From positions 1 through 53,750 of the forward strand of contig CAIMZS010000316.1 of assembly GCA_903846015.1 (NCBI GenBank): a stretch of DNA of 53,750 nucleotides, written 5' to 3'. The DNA comes from an uncultured Anaerolineae bacterium. Its GTDB lineage: Bacteria; Chloroflexota; Anaerolineae; Anaerolineales; Villigracilaceae. A program made the translations under genes and the position numbers. The notes under the pieces are model-generated. The model saw only the letters and a list, made by a program, of their open reading frames with translations. It had not been told where the DNA came from and made no database searches. Shown here piece after piece: positions 1 to 7,466 of this stretch (position 1 is its first letter; every line of letters starts with the position of its first letter).

Positions 1-149
1 CCGGCAGTTTCTGCGAAACCCGCTGTCCAAGCTGCCGTCCCGGCTGAAGTCAACACGACCTCCGCCACTGCCAACCCTGTTCCGCAAGCGACTGTCCAAC
101 CGGCATTTTCTGTGAAACCCGTTGAGCAAGCTGCCATACCGGCTGAAGT
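1..149 (+). repeat. Internal direct repeat in the fliK linker, 99-bp offset
   Basis: Bases 1-50 and 100-149 are near copies, both beginning CCGGCA and ending CCGGCTGAAGT, offset by exactly 33 codons. They encode AVSAKPAVQAAVPAEV and AFSVKPVEQAAIPAEV. The first copy touches the window edge, so there may be more units upstream. In-frame repeats in the ruler region are a plausible way for FliK length to vary. Confidence 0.75.
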
Positions 150-1419
150 ACTTACTCCCAGTGAGACCACCAGCGCTGCGCCGGTTTTAGCGAGCACACC
201 AAAACCGGTCAAGCTGGAGAGCCAGGTCTCAACGACCGCCACCATCAATAGTACCGATGTCATTGAAGGCCAGGAAGTTCGGACGCAAGTTTCTGCCGCC
301 ATGGCAGTTGTTCAAGCTGACGCGCAGCAAAATGAACTCGCGGCCAAGACGCTTGACCAGCGTGCCAGCCAGGCAGTCCCCGACGCCGAAGCGCCGCAGG
401 TGACGGTTGAAGCTGCCGAAGCAGCTGCTGCCCAGGCGGTATCGACCATGGCGAATGGCATGGATGCCAAGACCGGAAAGGTAGTCGTTACCAGGTCCGC
501 TGCCAGCAACTCGCTGCCTCAGTCTGAGAAGACCTCAGACCCGCAGCCTGCCAATTTGGTCACCGATATACCGGTTTCTGCAGAGGCCGTCACAGCGACT
601 CAACCCGCGCCAACGCTTTTGCCGACCGCTGAAAAGGCCGAAAGTATGGCTGGGTCAGCTCTTCCGAATGAGAAAAAAGTGGATGCCGGAACCGTTGCAG
701 GTGACACGCTTCAGGAACAACCGGTGACAGTGGCAAAGATCGTTCCATCGGCCAGTGAGCCTGCTGCGACAGCTTCTGGTTCAGTTGTCACCCCGACAGC
801 CAACCGGGAAGCCCAGGCTTTTGTCGCCGCCGAGAGCAAGCCAGTCCGCGAGAAGATTCTCCCGGTGGAAGACCAGCCCAGGTCCGTTCACGGGCTGGAG
901 AGCCTGGCTGCGCCGCTCAGTGCTTCACCTGATGTTTCCGAAGTTAAAGCCGCTGCCAAATGGGCTGCCACGCCGCTGAATACCCAGGCTGCCGATGTGG
1001 CCCAGCAGATCATGCAGCAGATGCAAGCCCGTTTGCAGCAGAGTGGACCGACTTCCATGCGGTTGCAGTTGAACCCAAAAACATTGGGTGCGATTAATGT
1101 CGAGATGGTCAGCAGCGCCCAGGGCGTGACGGTGACGTTTTTTGCCGAACATGCCAGCACCGGGCGACTGTTGGAAAACCAAATGAGTCAACTTCGCCAG
1201 TCACTGACCGATTCAGGAGTTCAATTGGCGGGTCTGCACCTTAATCAGCAGGGCCTTTCGGGGCAGGAAGGAGGATTTTTCAATCAACAACGTGATTTAC
1301 CCCAGGCTTTTCAGCGCAGCCCAGCCCGATCTGAACCACAGGCTGAACCTGAAGTTGCAGCCAGAGCGCTTGCCGCGGCGAACGCCAGCCAGGAAAATGG
1401 TGTCGATTACCATGTCTAA
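1..1419 (+). CDS. fliK: Flagellar hook-length control protein FliK, C-terminal part (5' end outside window)
   Basis: The reading frame is open to base 1, so the gene starts upstream of the window; the GTG at 112 is internal. FliK is exported through the flagellar type III system, measures hook length and switches export specificity by contacting FlhB. The visible part is a long, low-complexity Ala/Pro/Thr/Val/Glu-rich region, as expected for the FliK ruler. It is followed by a conserved Flg_hook C-terminal domain at about 1035-1260, with SMRLQLNPKTLGAINVEM and then a Gln/Leu-rich helix (LLENQMSQLRQSLTDSGVQL). The gene is followed closely by flgD, the usual neighbour. The assignment rests on the C-terminal domain and the context; the N-terminal region is too divergent to align by eye. 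Confidence 0.9.
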   Translation, partial: PAVSAKPAVQAAVPAEVNTTSATANPVPQATVQPAFSVKPVEQAAIPAEVLTPSETTSAAPVLASTPKPVKLESQVSTTATINSTDVIEGQEVRTQVSAAMAVVQADAQQNELAAKTLDQRASQAVPDAEAPQVTVEAAEAAAAQAVSTMANGMDAKTGKVVVTRSAASNSLPQSEKTSDPQPANLVTDIPVSAEAVTATQPAPTLLPTAEKAESMAGSALPNEKKVDAGTVAGDTLQEQPVTVAKIVPSASEPAATASGSVVTPTANREAQAFVAAESKPVREKILPVEDQPRSVHGLESLAAPLSASPDVSEVKAAAKWAATPLNTQAADVAQQIMQQMQARLQQSGPTSMRLQLNPKTLGAINVEMVSSAQGVTVTFFAEHASTGRLLENQMSQLRQSLTDSGVQLAGLHLNQQGLSGQEGGFFNQQRDLPQAFQRSPARSEPQAEPEVAARALAAANASQENGVDYHV

Positions 1420-1456
1420 ATTGCAACATATTCAAATTAGAGAAAGGAGGTAAGCA

Positions 1457-1888
1457 ATGACAGTCAACTATGTTTCAAGCGTCAATCCGCTCATCGCAAA
1501 ACTGGCGCCCAAGACTGCCGCCAGCACTTCGAGCGGGAACTCGCTCGATTCGAGCCAGTTCATGACGATCCTGATGACACAATTAACCCATCAGAATCCA
1601 CTTGAACCGATGAGTAACCAGGAGATGATGTCTCAGTTTGCCCAGCTCAATTCGCTGGAAGAACTGCGCCAGATGAATACGTCGATGGGAACGATGGCGG
1701 ATTCTAATCAGGTCAACTACCTGGCCAGTCTGATCGGGAAAACCGTCAGGGTCAACAGCCCCGATGGAAAAATCCTGGAAGGCGTTGTGGATGGTGTCGT
1801 GGTAGAAAAAGCCAACCCCCAGCTCCAGATTGGGAACGTTACTGTGCCATTGAGCGACGTACTCCAGATTAAAGGAGCGCTTGCATGA
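1457..1888 (+). CDS. flgD: Flagellar hook capping/assembly protein FlgD
   Basis: FlgD forms the scaffold cap on which hook subunits (FlgE) polymerise and is removed when the hook is finished. The 143-residue product carries the conserved FlgD N-terminal region: SQFMTILMTQLTHQNPLEPM and QFAQLNSLEELRQMN at about residues 33-75. A short C-terminal segment follows (LIGKTVRVNSPDGKILEGVV). It is shorter than the enterobacterial protein and lacks the extended Ig-like half, as is common in Gram-positive-type flagellar operons. The start is fixed by a strong ribosome binding site (GAAAGGAGG, 6 bases before ATG). The gene lies between fliK and a TIGR02530-type gene, whose start codon overlaps its stop (ATGA). 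Confidence 0.93.
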   Translation: MTVNYVSSVNPLIAKLAPKTAASTSSGNSLDSSQFMTILMTQLTHQNPLEPMSNQEMMSQFAQLNSLEELRQMNTSMGTMADSNQVNYLASLIGKTVRVNSPDGKILEGVVDGVVVEKANPQLQIGNVTVPLSDVLQIKGALA

Positions 1889-2307
1889 CCGATTTGATCG
1901 GTGTTCAACTTGGACGGGTTAATGGGGTTGGCGAGCAGCCTTCAAAAACTGCCAGCGCTCCCAGGCCTGTTCAGGGACCAAGTTTTATGGAAACGCTTGA
2001 GAACGTTCAGGGCGTTCGATTTTCCAGCCATGCCCAAAAACGCTTGCAAAGCCGTGAGATCAATCTGAACAGCGACAACGTCAGCCGTCTGTCAGATGCG
2101 ATCGACAAGGCCGAGAAGCGCGGTGGAAAATCTTCGCTGGTCATGGTTGATGATCTGGCTTTCATCGTCAATGTACAGAACCGAACTGTTGTCACGGCTC
2201 TGGATGCGAACCAGCGCGGCGAAGGTGTCTTTACCCAGATCGACAGCGTTGTATTTGCCGATCCGTCCAAATATGCGCCAAAATCTTCGCTCGATATCAA
2301 AGGATAG
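1885..2307 (+). CDS. Flagellar operon protein, TIGR02530-type
   Basis: This 140-residue soluble protein matches the pattern of the small flagellar-operon family TIGR02530, found between flgD and flgE in many Gram-positive-type flagellar clusters. It has FSSHAQKRLQSREINL, DAIDKAEKRGGKSSLVM and the core DLAFIVNVQNRTVVTALD at about residues 47-115, ending with VFTQIDSVVF. The molecular role of the family is not established. The start overlaps the flgD stop by 4 bases (ATGA), indicating translational coupling. There is no signal peptide or membrane segment, so it probably acts in the cytoplasm during hook assembly. Confidence 0.85.
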   Translation: MTDLIGVQLGRVNGVGEQPSKTASAPRPVQGPSFMETLENVQGVRFSSHAQKRLQSREINLNSDNVSRLSDAIDKAEKRGGKSSLVMVDDLAFIVNVQNRTVVTALDANQRGEGVFTQIDSVVFADPSKYAPKSSLDIKG

Positions 2308-2334
2308 TCTGTTTTACGTAGTTACCCAATTCAA

Positions 2335-2363
2335 TCAGGCTGGCCCTCTTGGAGGAAGCCTGA
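2335..2363 (+). promoter_or_regulatory. Intercistronic hairpin before flgE
   Basis: TCAGGCT (2335-2341) pairs with AGCCTGA (2357-2363), and CCTC inside can pair with GAGG. It sits 25 bases before the flgE start and just ahead of its ribosome binding site (CACGAGGAG). It has no U-run, so a processing, stability or attenuation role is more likely than termination. This is a structural observation only. Confidence 0.4.
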
Positions 2364-2388
2364 ATAACCAACCACGAGGAGTAATACA

Positions 2389-3675
2389 ATGATCCGTTCT
2401 ATGTTTACCGCCATCAGCGCTCTGTCGCTGCACCAGAAATACCTGGATGTTGTCTCCAATAACCTGGCCAATGCCAATACCACCGGTTACAAATCCAGCC
2501 GGGTTCTGTTCCAGGACCAATTTGCTCAAATGATGAGCCCCGGTTCTGCGCCCTCCGTCAATCAGGGCGGCACCAACCCGACCCAGGTCGGTCTTGGTGT
2601 GGGCCTGGGTTATATCTCCCCGAACTTTTCACAGGGCACCCTGCAAAACACCGGTCGCAACATGGACCTGGGAATTCAGGGTGACGGCTTCTTTATCTAC
2701 GGCACGGGCGCCGGGCGACGCTTCTCACGCGAAGGGTCGATGACCCTGGATGCCGAGGGTATGCTGGTGAATTCGGCTAGCGGTCTGCGCACACAAGGTT
2801 GGCTGGTGGATTCAAATGGCGCGATTGACCCCAAGCTGCCAGTCGGTGACATCCAGATTGCAACCGATAAGACCCTGGCGCGTGCCACTACCTCGGTAAA
2901 TCTTGGTGGTAACTTGAGCGCCACCACCCCGGTAGCAGCAGGTGTGTCCAGCCAGGTGGATGTTGCGATCGGCGTATATGATTCGCTGGGCGCTTTGCAA
3001 ACTTCAACGCTGCGTTTCACGCGCGCCACCAATCTGCAATGGACTTGGGGCGTGGTTAACCCAGCCACCCCCACTGCCACCCTGGCAGGAATGGGCGGAA
3101 CCATCACCTTCAATCCCAGTGGACAGCTTGATACCACGATTGTTGGCAATCCAACCTTTGTTGGTGGAGAGGTGCCCGCTGGCCCAAGCAATGTAACTCT
3201 GCCAAGCTCACCAGGCGCCAGCACTGCTGCGCTCCAGTACCTGGATATGACCAAGATGACCATGTTGACTGCCACCAGTTCCGTGGCTGCCAGCAGCCAG
3301 AACGGCCTTCCGGCCGGCAGCGTTTCGGATGTGTATATCTCCCCACGCGATGGAGCCATCTCACTGGTGTATTCCAACGGCCTGACCGAGCAAATCGGGC
3401 AATTGGCGCTGGCTCGCTTTGTCAACCCCACCGGCCTGATGCGCGGTGAGAACACTACCTTCCTGGCTGGGTTGAACTCCGGTGACCCCGAAATTGGCAC
3501 TGCCAGCACTGGCGGGCGCGGAACGGTGGCATCCGGCTACCTGGAAGCTTCCAACGTCGACATGGCGCAGGAATTTACCAATATGATCCTGGCCCAGCGC
3601 GGTTTCCAGGCTTCCGCCAAGGTGATCACCACCTCGGATGAGATCCTGCAGGAACTGGTCAATCTGAAGCGTTAA
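2389..3675 (+). CDS. flgE: Flagellar hook protein FlgE
   Basis: FlgE is the structural subunit of the hook, exported by the flagellar type III apparatus. The N-terminus MIRSMFTAISALSLHQKYLD followed by VSNNLANANTTGYKSSRVLF is the flagellar rod/hook family signature. The C-terminus (SGYLEASNVDMAQEFTNMIL, then AQRGFQASAKVITTSDEILQ) is the second conserved coiled-coil half. The middle, from about residue 95, has the FlgE/FlgG core (MDLGIQGDGFFIY) and variable domains. The length of 428 residues, the presence of the middle domains and the position after flgD support FlgE over FlgF or FlgG. A good ribosome binding site (GAGGAG, 8 bases upstream) supports the start. A strong terminator follows. Confidence 0.93.
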   Translation: MIRSMFTAISALSLHQKYLDVVSNNLANANTTGYKSSRVLFQDQFAQMMSPGSAPSVNQGGTNPTQVGLGVGLGYISPNFSQGTLQNTGRNMDLGIQGDGFFIYGTGAGRRFSREGSMTLDAEGMLVNSASGLRTQGWLVDSNGAIDPKLPVGDIQIATDKTLARATTSVNLGGNLSATTPVAAGVSSQVDVAIGVYDSLGALQTSTLRFTRATNLQWTWGVVNPATPTATLAGMGGTITFNPSGQLDTTIVGNPTFVGGEVPAGPSNVTLPSSPGASTAALQYLDMTKMTMLTATSSVAASSQNGLPAGSVSDVYISPRDGAISLVYSNGLTEQIGQLALARFVNPTGLMRGENTTFLAGLNSGDPEIGTASTGGRGTVASGYLEASNVDMAQEFTNMILAQRGFQASAKVITTSDEILQELVNLKR

Positions 3676-3690
3676 TTCCTTACAATCAAC

Positions 3691-3730
3691 AAACTGGCCG
3701 GCGTTGTTTCAGACGCCGGCCAGTTTTGTT
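3691..3730 (+). terminator. Rho-independent terminator of the flgE operon
   Basis: There is a perfect 14-bp stem, AAACTGGCCGGCGT (3691-3704) with ACGCCGGCCAGTTT (3713-3726), an 8-base loop and a T-rich tail (TTTTGTTT). It starts 15 bases after the flgE stop codon. Confidence 0.92.
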
Positions 3731-3746
3731 TATTGATACACATACA

Positions 3747-3773
3747 CAGAGCTTTCTCTTAAAAAAAGCTCTG
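3747..3773. other. Second hairpin in the gap between convergent flagellar operons
   Basis: CAGAGCTTT (3747-3755) and AAAGCTCTG (3765-3773) form a 9-bp perfect stem with a 9-base loop. No T-run follows on either strand, so it may be a backup terminator or a protein-binding dyad. Confidence 0.4.
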
Positions 3774-3889
3774 CTTTGCGAACTTTGGCGCGACTTTGCG
3801 TGAGCCCAGAACTTCGTGCCAGTTGTCCATGTGATTAAAATACAAGCAAAGGCTCACCGGACCGGCGCTTGATGATTACGATCATTATC

Positions 3890-3911
3890 AATACTGCGTC
3901 AAAGCAGTATT
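3890..3911 (-). terminator. Possible end hairpin of the minus-strand flagellar operon
   Basis: AATACTGC (3890-3897) pairs with GCAGTATT (3904-3911), 11 bases downstream of the FlhB-like gene on the minus strand. There is no clear U-tract in that direction, so the terminator call is weak. Its position and its convergent arrangement with the flgE terminator are the main support. Confidence 0.35.
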
Positions 3912-3921
3912 ATTTATATTG

Positions 3922-4230
3922 TTATTTGGGGGAGCGGTTGTTGACACGATAAACATAGGCCAATACTTCGGCTACGACTACGTATAATTCCTCGGGAATT
4001 TCATCCCCCAGGTTGACGCTGGCCAGCGCAGCCGTCAGCGCCGCGTCTTCGTAAATGGCGATGTTATGTTTGCGCGCCTCGGCAATGATTTGTTCCGCGA
4101 TTTTTCGCTGGCCGCTGGCCACCACGCGCGGTGCGCCGCCCAGCTCAGGGTCATATTGCAGAGCAGTAGCGCGCAAAGGCTTGGGGCCATTTTCAGGCGG
4201 ATGGCTGATGGTGAAGCGTTTATAGCTCAT
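3922..4230 (-). CDS. Free FlhB C-terminal-domain protein (YlqH/FhlB type)
   Basis: This 102-residue cytoplasmic protein resembles only the C-terminal export-switch domain of FlhB/YscU. It has ATALQYDPELGGAPRVVASG, then AEQIIAEARKHNIAIYEDAA and LGDEIPEELYVVVAEVLAYV. It lacks the four membrane helices and does not contain the NPTH self-cleavage site, beginning after where that site would lie. Such stand-alone domains (FhlB, B. subtilis YlqH) are known beside a FliK-like gene and can substitute for part of FlhB. Here the upstream gene is FliK-like and only 1 base separates the two, so they are coupled. The exact role in export switching is inferred. Confidence 0.85.
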   Translation of the reverse strand: MSYKRFTISHPPENGPKPLRATALQYDPELGGAPRVVASGQRKIAEQIIAEARKHNIAIYEDAALTAALASVNLGDEIPEELYVVVAEVLAYVYRVNNRSPK

Positions 4231-4231
4231 A

Positions 4232-5575
4232 TCACACCTCGATATCCACGGCTCTTAAAGCAGCCCGCCCGGTTCCCACGCTCAACCTGTCAAAAGCGCG
4301 CGGTTCACCCACGCCAATCTGGACGTCTTTTAAATTGAAGCCCAGGTTTTGAAGCGCATCTTCCAGTGATGGCAATTCCTGCTCGGCCTGTGCGCACCAG
4401 GCTGGATCAGGCGCGGTCATCGCTGTCCGGATTTGTTTCCCTACCAATGAGAGATCGACCTCAACCATTTCGCCCGGTTTAATTTCCACCTGCAAGATCA
4501 GCCGGGTGTAAGCCGGATCAATTTTGCCAGAATTCGGCCTGGGTTCCCGGGCTATTCGCAGTCGGACGGATGAAAAATCTTCCTGTGTTTTTTGAAGCCC
4601 GGGTTGAAGCATCAACCCGATTTCAGACCAGGCAGCGCTGCCTGGCTGTGGCTCGCTCCTCACATTCAGAAACTGGTTCTGGCGTAGATCGCCCAGGAAT
4701 TTTTCGATGGTTTGGGCTGTCTTTTTTTCCCCACTCATTTCAAGCGAGTGCTGAAGTTGAGCCAGGGCCAACAGACCTTTTTCGCTTTTGGATGGGTCGG
4801 GGTTGTTGGATTGCTCCAATAATACGCTTTCAAGCGATCGTCCGAGCATCTCAACTGCTGTCTTGAGCTGTTTTGCCAGCTGCGAGCTATCTCCGCCAGC
4901 CTGCAGCACGCTTTCATTCAATGATTGCAAATTCGCGTTGATCTGTGTCAGCAGTTCGGTGGGTAAGCCTTTCCCGGACAGATTGTTTAACTGTGAGATC
5001 AGGTTTGACAGTGATTCACCGGTCTGAACCGCCTGGTTGGATGCCAGCTTCAGGCTTTGCGCGGTTACCGGTAAACCAGCCGCTTTTAACGTGGCGGCCA
5101 GCTCCGCCTGGGCGGGGCCCCAGGTACCAAGATCAGAAAGCGCCCCGACCAGCTCATTCAGCAATTCCGGCGTCACTGGCAGATATTGTTTAAGGACAGC
5201 GCGGGCCAGCCCCAGCATGTTGGCTGTCACTGGCAGCTGGTTTTGTTCCAACAAGCGCATAGCCAATTCTGGGGCGTTGGTCAGGGCTGCCGTCGCAGCT
5301 GCCTGGGGCTGGTCTGGTTTGATAAATTTGAGCGTGATGGTTTGATCGGTTAACCTGGTAACGATAAAATGGGCTGTCTGCTGGTTGAGCAAGGCTGCAG
5401 CCTGATCGGACGAAGTCAATTGGGCAACAATGGGAAAGCCGTCGACCGATAGGATGGCGGTTGTGCCCGTCACCGCCAGGATTTGGGCTGTAACGCGTTG
5501 AAAAGGACGCAGACCCAGGTCTTGCGTGATGGGTGCGTTTACAGAGGATACTGAAAGTGGTCCAGGTAGGCTCAT
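4232..5575 (-). CDS. FliK-like protein (YlqG type) with divergent Flg_hook C-terminus
   Basis: This 447-residue, Gln/Leu/Ala-rich protein has no signal peptide or membrane helix. The N-terminal part (about residues 20-100) has an OB-like stretch, QRVTAQILAVTGTTAILSVD. The middle is helical and polar. The C-terminal part (about 340-430) has RLILQVEIKPGEMVEVDLSL and ends near ALQNLGFNLKDVQIGVGEP, which resembles a divergent FliK Flg_hook domain. The arrangement with the FlhB-like gene mirrors the ylqG-ylqH pair of Bacillus. The window therefore encodes two FliK-like proteins. The precise function is unproven: it may be an export regulator paired with the FlhB-like domain rather than the hook ruler. 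Confidence 0.7.
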   Translation of the reverse strand: MSLPGPLSVSSVNAPITQDLGLRPFQRVTAQILAVTGTTAILSVDGFPIVAQLTSSDQAAALLNQQTAHFIVTRLTDQTITLKFIKPDQPQAAATAALTNAPELAMRLLEQNQLPVTANMLGLARAVLKQYLPVTPELLNELVGALSDLGTWGPAQAELAATLKAAGLPVTAQSLKLASNQAVQTGESLSNLISQLNNLSGKGLPTELLTQINANLQSLNESVLQAGGDSSQLAKQLKTAVEMLGRSLESVLLEQSNNPDPSKSEKGLLALAQLQHSLEMSGEKKTAQTIEKFLGDLRQNQFLNVRSEPQPGSAAWSEIGLMLQPGLQKTQEDFSSVRLRIAREPRPNSGKIDPAYTRLILQVEIKPGEMVEVDLSLVGKQIRTAMTAPDPAWCAQAEQELPSLEDALQNLGFNLKDVQIGVGEPRAFDRLSVGTGRAALRAVDIEV

Positions 5576-5608
5576 GGAACCATTCCGTTGAAAACCGGTG
5601 TTGAGTGA

Positions 5609-6412
5609 TTATGACTTGCGTTGATTCATGTCATCCCATAGGATACGCAGATCCCGAATTATTTCGATCTGCCGCTGTGAGATGTATTGCAAGATGACCA
5701 TCCGCGCCAGATCTCTAAAATACAGTTTTATGCCGACGCGATAGCGTTTCAATTGGAACTCGGGGCGTATGCTTACAACCTTGCCGCGGGCAGTCAGCGC
5801 AACTTCGCTTTCAGGCCTGCCGCTCGTACTCGTGTGGATAAAAGATTTAGTATCCCGGCTCTCCAGCAGAGGCCTTGATAAGGATTTTTTATTTTTTTGC
5901 GAAATCGTATCGGGCAGTGAAACTGTGAGGTTGATCTCATTACCGGGTTGGAATAACCGCGCTGGGAATACAGCGATATCGAAATAAACGCTGCCACCTT
6001 CAGTGGAAATATCCGCCATCGGCGCCAGGATTTGAGCGGAAGAACCTGGAAATTGGATTGTCGCCATCAAAGGTTCATCCGGTTCCACTCGAATTTGTCC
6101 CCGATTCCCAATGCTATTTTTGGCAATCTCAAAATTGGATAAGACGGCTTCTTCTTTGCTCAGGTTCAAACTGATCACCTGTGAGCGGACAATAAATGGC
6201 AGGCTATCCCCTTGTAAAAAGGTCTCGCGTTGGTGGTAAAGACAAGCTAACTGGTACGGGTTACTGCGTACCAGAATCTCATCATCCCCGACTGTACTGA
6301 TCCTGGCATCATAAGAGATTGGCAGTCCCTTGTAGATATTCAGTAACTTAATATCAGGCTGATTCTGGGCAAGCTGGCCTAACAAAGCCAAAAAATCAAC
6401 AGCGGCTACCAT
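5609..6412 (-). CDS. PilZ-domain c-di-GMP-binding protein in the flagellar operon
   Basis: A PilZ domain is indicated by an RxxxR motif (RGQIR, residues 104-108) followed by DxSxxG (DISTEGG, from residue 134), the two loops that grip c-di-GMP. The N-terminal region resembles a YcgR-N-like beta domain (DEILVRSNPYQ). The C-terminal segment YRVGIKLYF and DLARMVILQYISQRQIEI is typical of PilZ proteins. The start is set at 6412, because the M23 gene ends at 6423 and the open frame upstream of 6412 overlaps that gene. It lies between an M23 peptidase and a FliK-like gene, suggesting c-di-GMP control of flagellar rotation or assembly. No ligand data exist, so binding is inferred from motifs. Confidence 0.75.
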   Translation of the reverse strand: MVAAVDFLALLGQLAQNQPDIKLLNIYKGLPISYDARISTVGDDEILVRSNPYQLACLYHQRETFLQGDSLPFIVRSQVISLNLSKEEAVLSNFEIAKNSIGNRGQIRVEPDEPLMATIQFPGSSAQILAPMADISTEGGSVYFDIAVFPARLFQPGNEINLTVSLPDTISQKNKKSLSRPLLESRDTKSFIHTSTSGRPESEVALTARGKVVSIRPEFQLKRYRVGIKLYFRDLARMVILQYISQRQIEIIRDLRILWDDMNQRKS

Positions 6413-6422
6413 GTTGAAGATC

Positions 6423-7112
6423 TCAGGCTGCTGTTCCGAGAGTAATAGCGGTTGGGTCGATCGGAACGTTGTTTTTGCGGATTTCGTAATGTAAATGCGG
6501 CCCGGTTGAATGCCCGGTGTTGCCCGAAATGCCAACGGTCATCCCGGCAGTCACTGTATCACCCACCGCGACCGGCAGGCTTGAAAGGTGAGCGAAATAG
6601 GTGCGATAGGCGCCATTTTCAACGATAACCAGGTTGCCATAGCCTTGTTCATTCCAACCAGACTGGATGACCTTGCCATCCATGGTCGCCTTTATCGGCG
6701 TCCCAACCGGAATACCAAAATCCAATCCGTTATGCCCGGGGTGAAAATTCTGGGTCAAAACACCACCCACCGGCCGGCCCGAAGGAGATGATTGCGCAAT
6801 GTGGCTGGCTGCCAGGGTGCTGCTGCCCGAAACTCCTGCAGCAGCCTGGGAATTCGGGTCTGCAGGAGCCGGATCTAACTGCTGCTGAAGCATTTTTTCC
6901 AGTAACATCAGCATTAACGGGGCCATTAAGTCACCCATACCGGCGCCGCTCGATTGATCTCCGCTTGAGATGCTGCTGGATGCCATCATGGTGGAAAGTA
7001 TTTCTTTAAATGAAGAGACCAGATCGGTTGCAGATGTACTGGTCGCCTTCGGTTGCAGATTGGTTCCGGATACAGAGTATGTCGAAGATGGAGTAACAAT
7101 TGTATTGTTCAT
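6423..7112 (-). CDS. M23 family (LytM-like) peptidase, flagellum-associated
   Basis: This 229-residue protein has a C-terminal LytM/M23 zinc peptidase domain (about residues 110-225). It carries the metal ligands H127 and D131 (HNGLDFG) and the HxH motif H206-L-H208 (GPHLHYEIR). The family cleaves peptidoglycan cross-bridges. There is no signal peptide. The N-terminal 85 residues are Ser/Thr-rich with a Met/Leu helix (MAPLMLMLLEKMLQQQL) that resembles the rod-binding or scaffolding N-termini of flagellar muramidases such as FlgJ. It is the first gene of the minus-strand flagellar operon, so the likely job is opening the wall for the rod, with export through the flagellar apparatus. That role is inferred from context. 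Confidence 0.85.
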   Translation of the reverse strand: MNNTIVTPSSTYSVSGTNLQPKATSTSATDLVSSFKEILSTMMASSSISSGDQSSGAGMGDLMAPLMLMLLEKMLQQQLDPAPADPNSQAAAGVSGSSTLAASHIAQSSPSGRPVGGVLTQNFHPGHNGLDFGIPVGTPIKATMDGKVIQSGWNEQGYGNLVIVENGAYRTYFAHLSSLPVAVGDTVTAGMTVGISGNTGHSTGPHLHYEIRKNNVPIDPTAITLGTAA

Positions 7113-7121
7113 AATACCTTT

Positions 7122-7167
7122 ATTTTATGTTCAAACCTCAAAATTGTCTGTAAACGGAACATAAAAT
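7122..7167. promoter_or_regulatory. 11-bp inverted repeat upstream of the M23 flagellar operon
   Basis: ATTTTATGTTC (7122-7132) is repeated inverted as GAACATAAAAT (7157-7167), with a 24-bp spacer. It lies 10-55 bases upstream of the M23 start codon, where a promoter or operator is expected. It could be a regulator site for the minus-strand flagellar operon. No convincing sigma-28 or sigma-54 promoter was found here by eye. Confidence 0.5.
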
Positions 7168-7466
7168 CGGCATTTATTCTTCCGAAATACCTTTACTTCA
7201 TCTTTACGCGATCTTCAGAAATGCTTTATAGGATAAAGCGCAATTATCAATTATACTTAGCGGGTAGTTAGAAAGGTGTTAAGTTGGCGCGTCCGCGAAC
7301 AAACATCTCCGCGATTTCATATCATTGGAACCTCCCAGGCTTTCAAACTGGATCGAACCCGCGGCTCACAGGCAGCAGGTCAGTTTGGGGTAGTTCATAA
7401 AGGGCCAATGTGTGAGTAATTAGTGATCAATGCAATTTTATGAGACTAGACCTGCCAGGTGATTTC
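7168..7466. other. Intergenic region between divergent flagellar and glycosyltransferase operons
   Basis: About 300 bases with no supportable gene. It must contain the promoter of the plus-strand glycosyltransferase operon, but no clear -35/-10 pair could be chosen. The stretch CGAACCCGCGG near 7355 looks like a reversed T-arm but does not fold as a tRNA. Confidence 0.5.

Noticed and set aside
2535..2550. CCCGGTTCTGC inside flgE as another junction repeat
   Set aside because: It encodes conserved hook-protein residues and lacks the rest of the repeat, so it is a chance match.
2697..3509. Long antisense open frame of 270 codons opposite flgE
   Set aside because: It is a shadow of the flgE codon pattern, with no ribosome binding site or recognisable domain.
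7335..7400. tRNA-like T-arm on the minus strand (GCGGGTTCGATCC)
   Set aside because: The T-stem does not pair and no acceptor, anticodon or D arm could be assembled around it.
7113..7466. c-di-GMP riboswitch upstream of flagellar or glycosyltransferase genes
   Set aside because: The conserved GEMM core could not be found on either strand.
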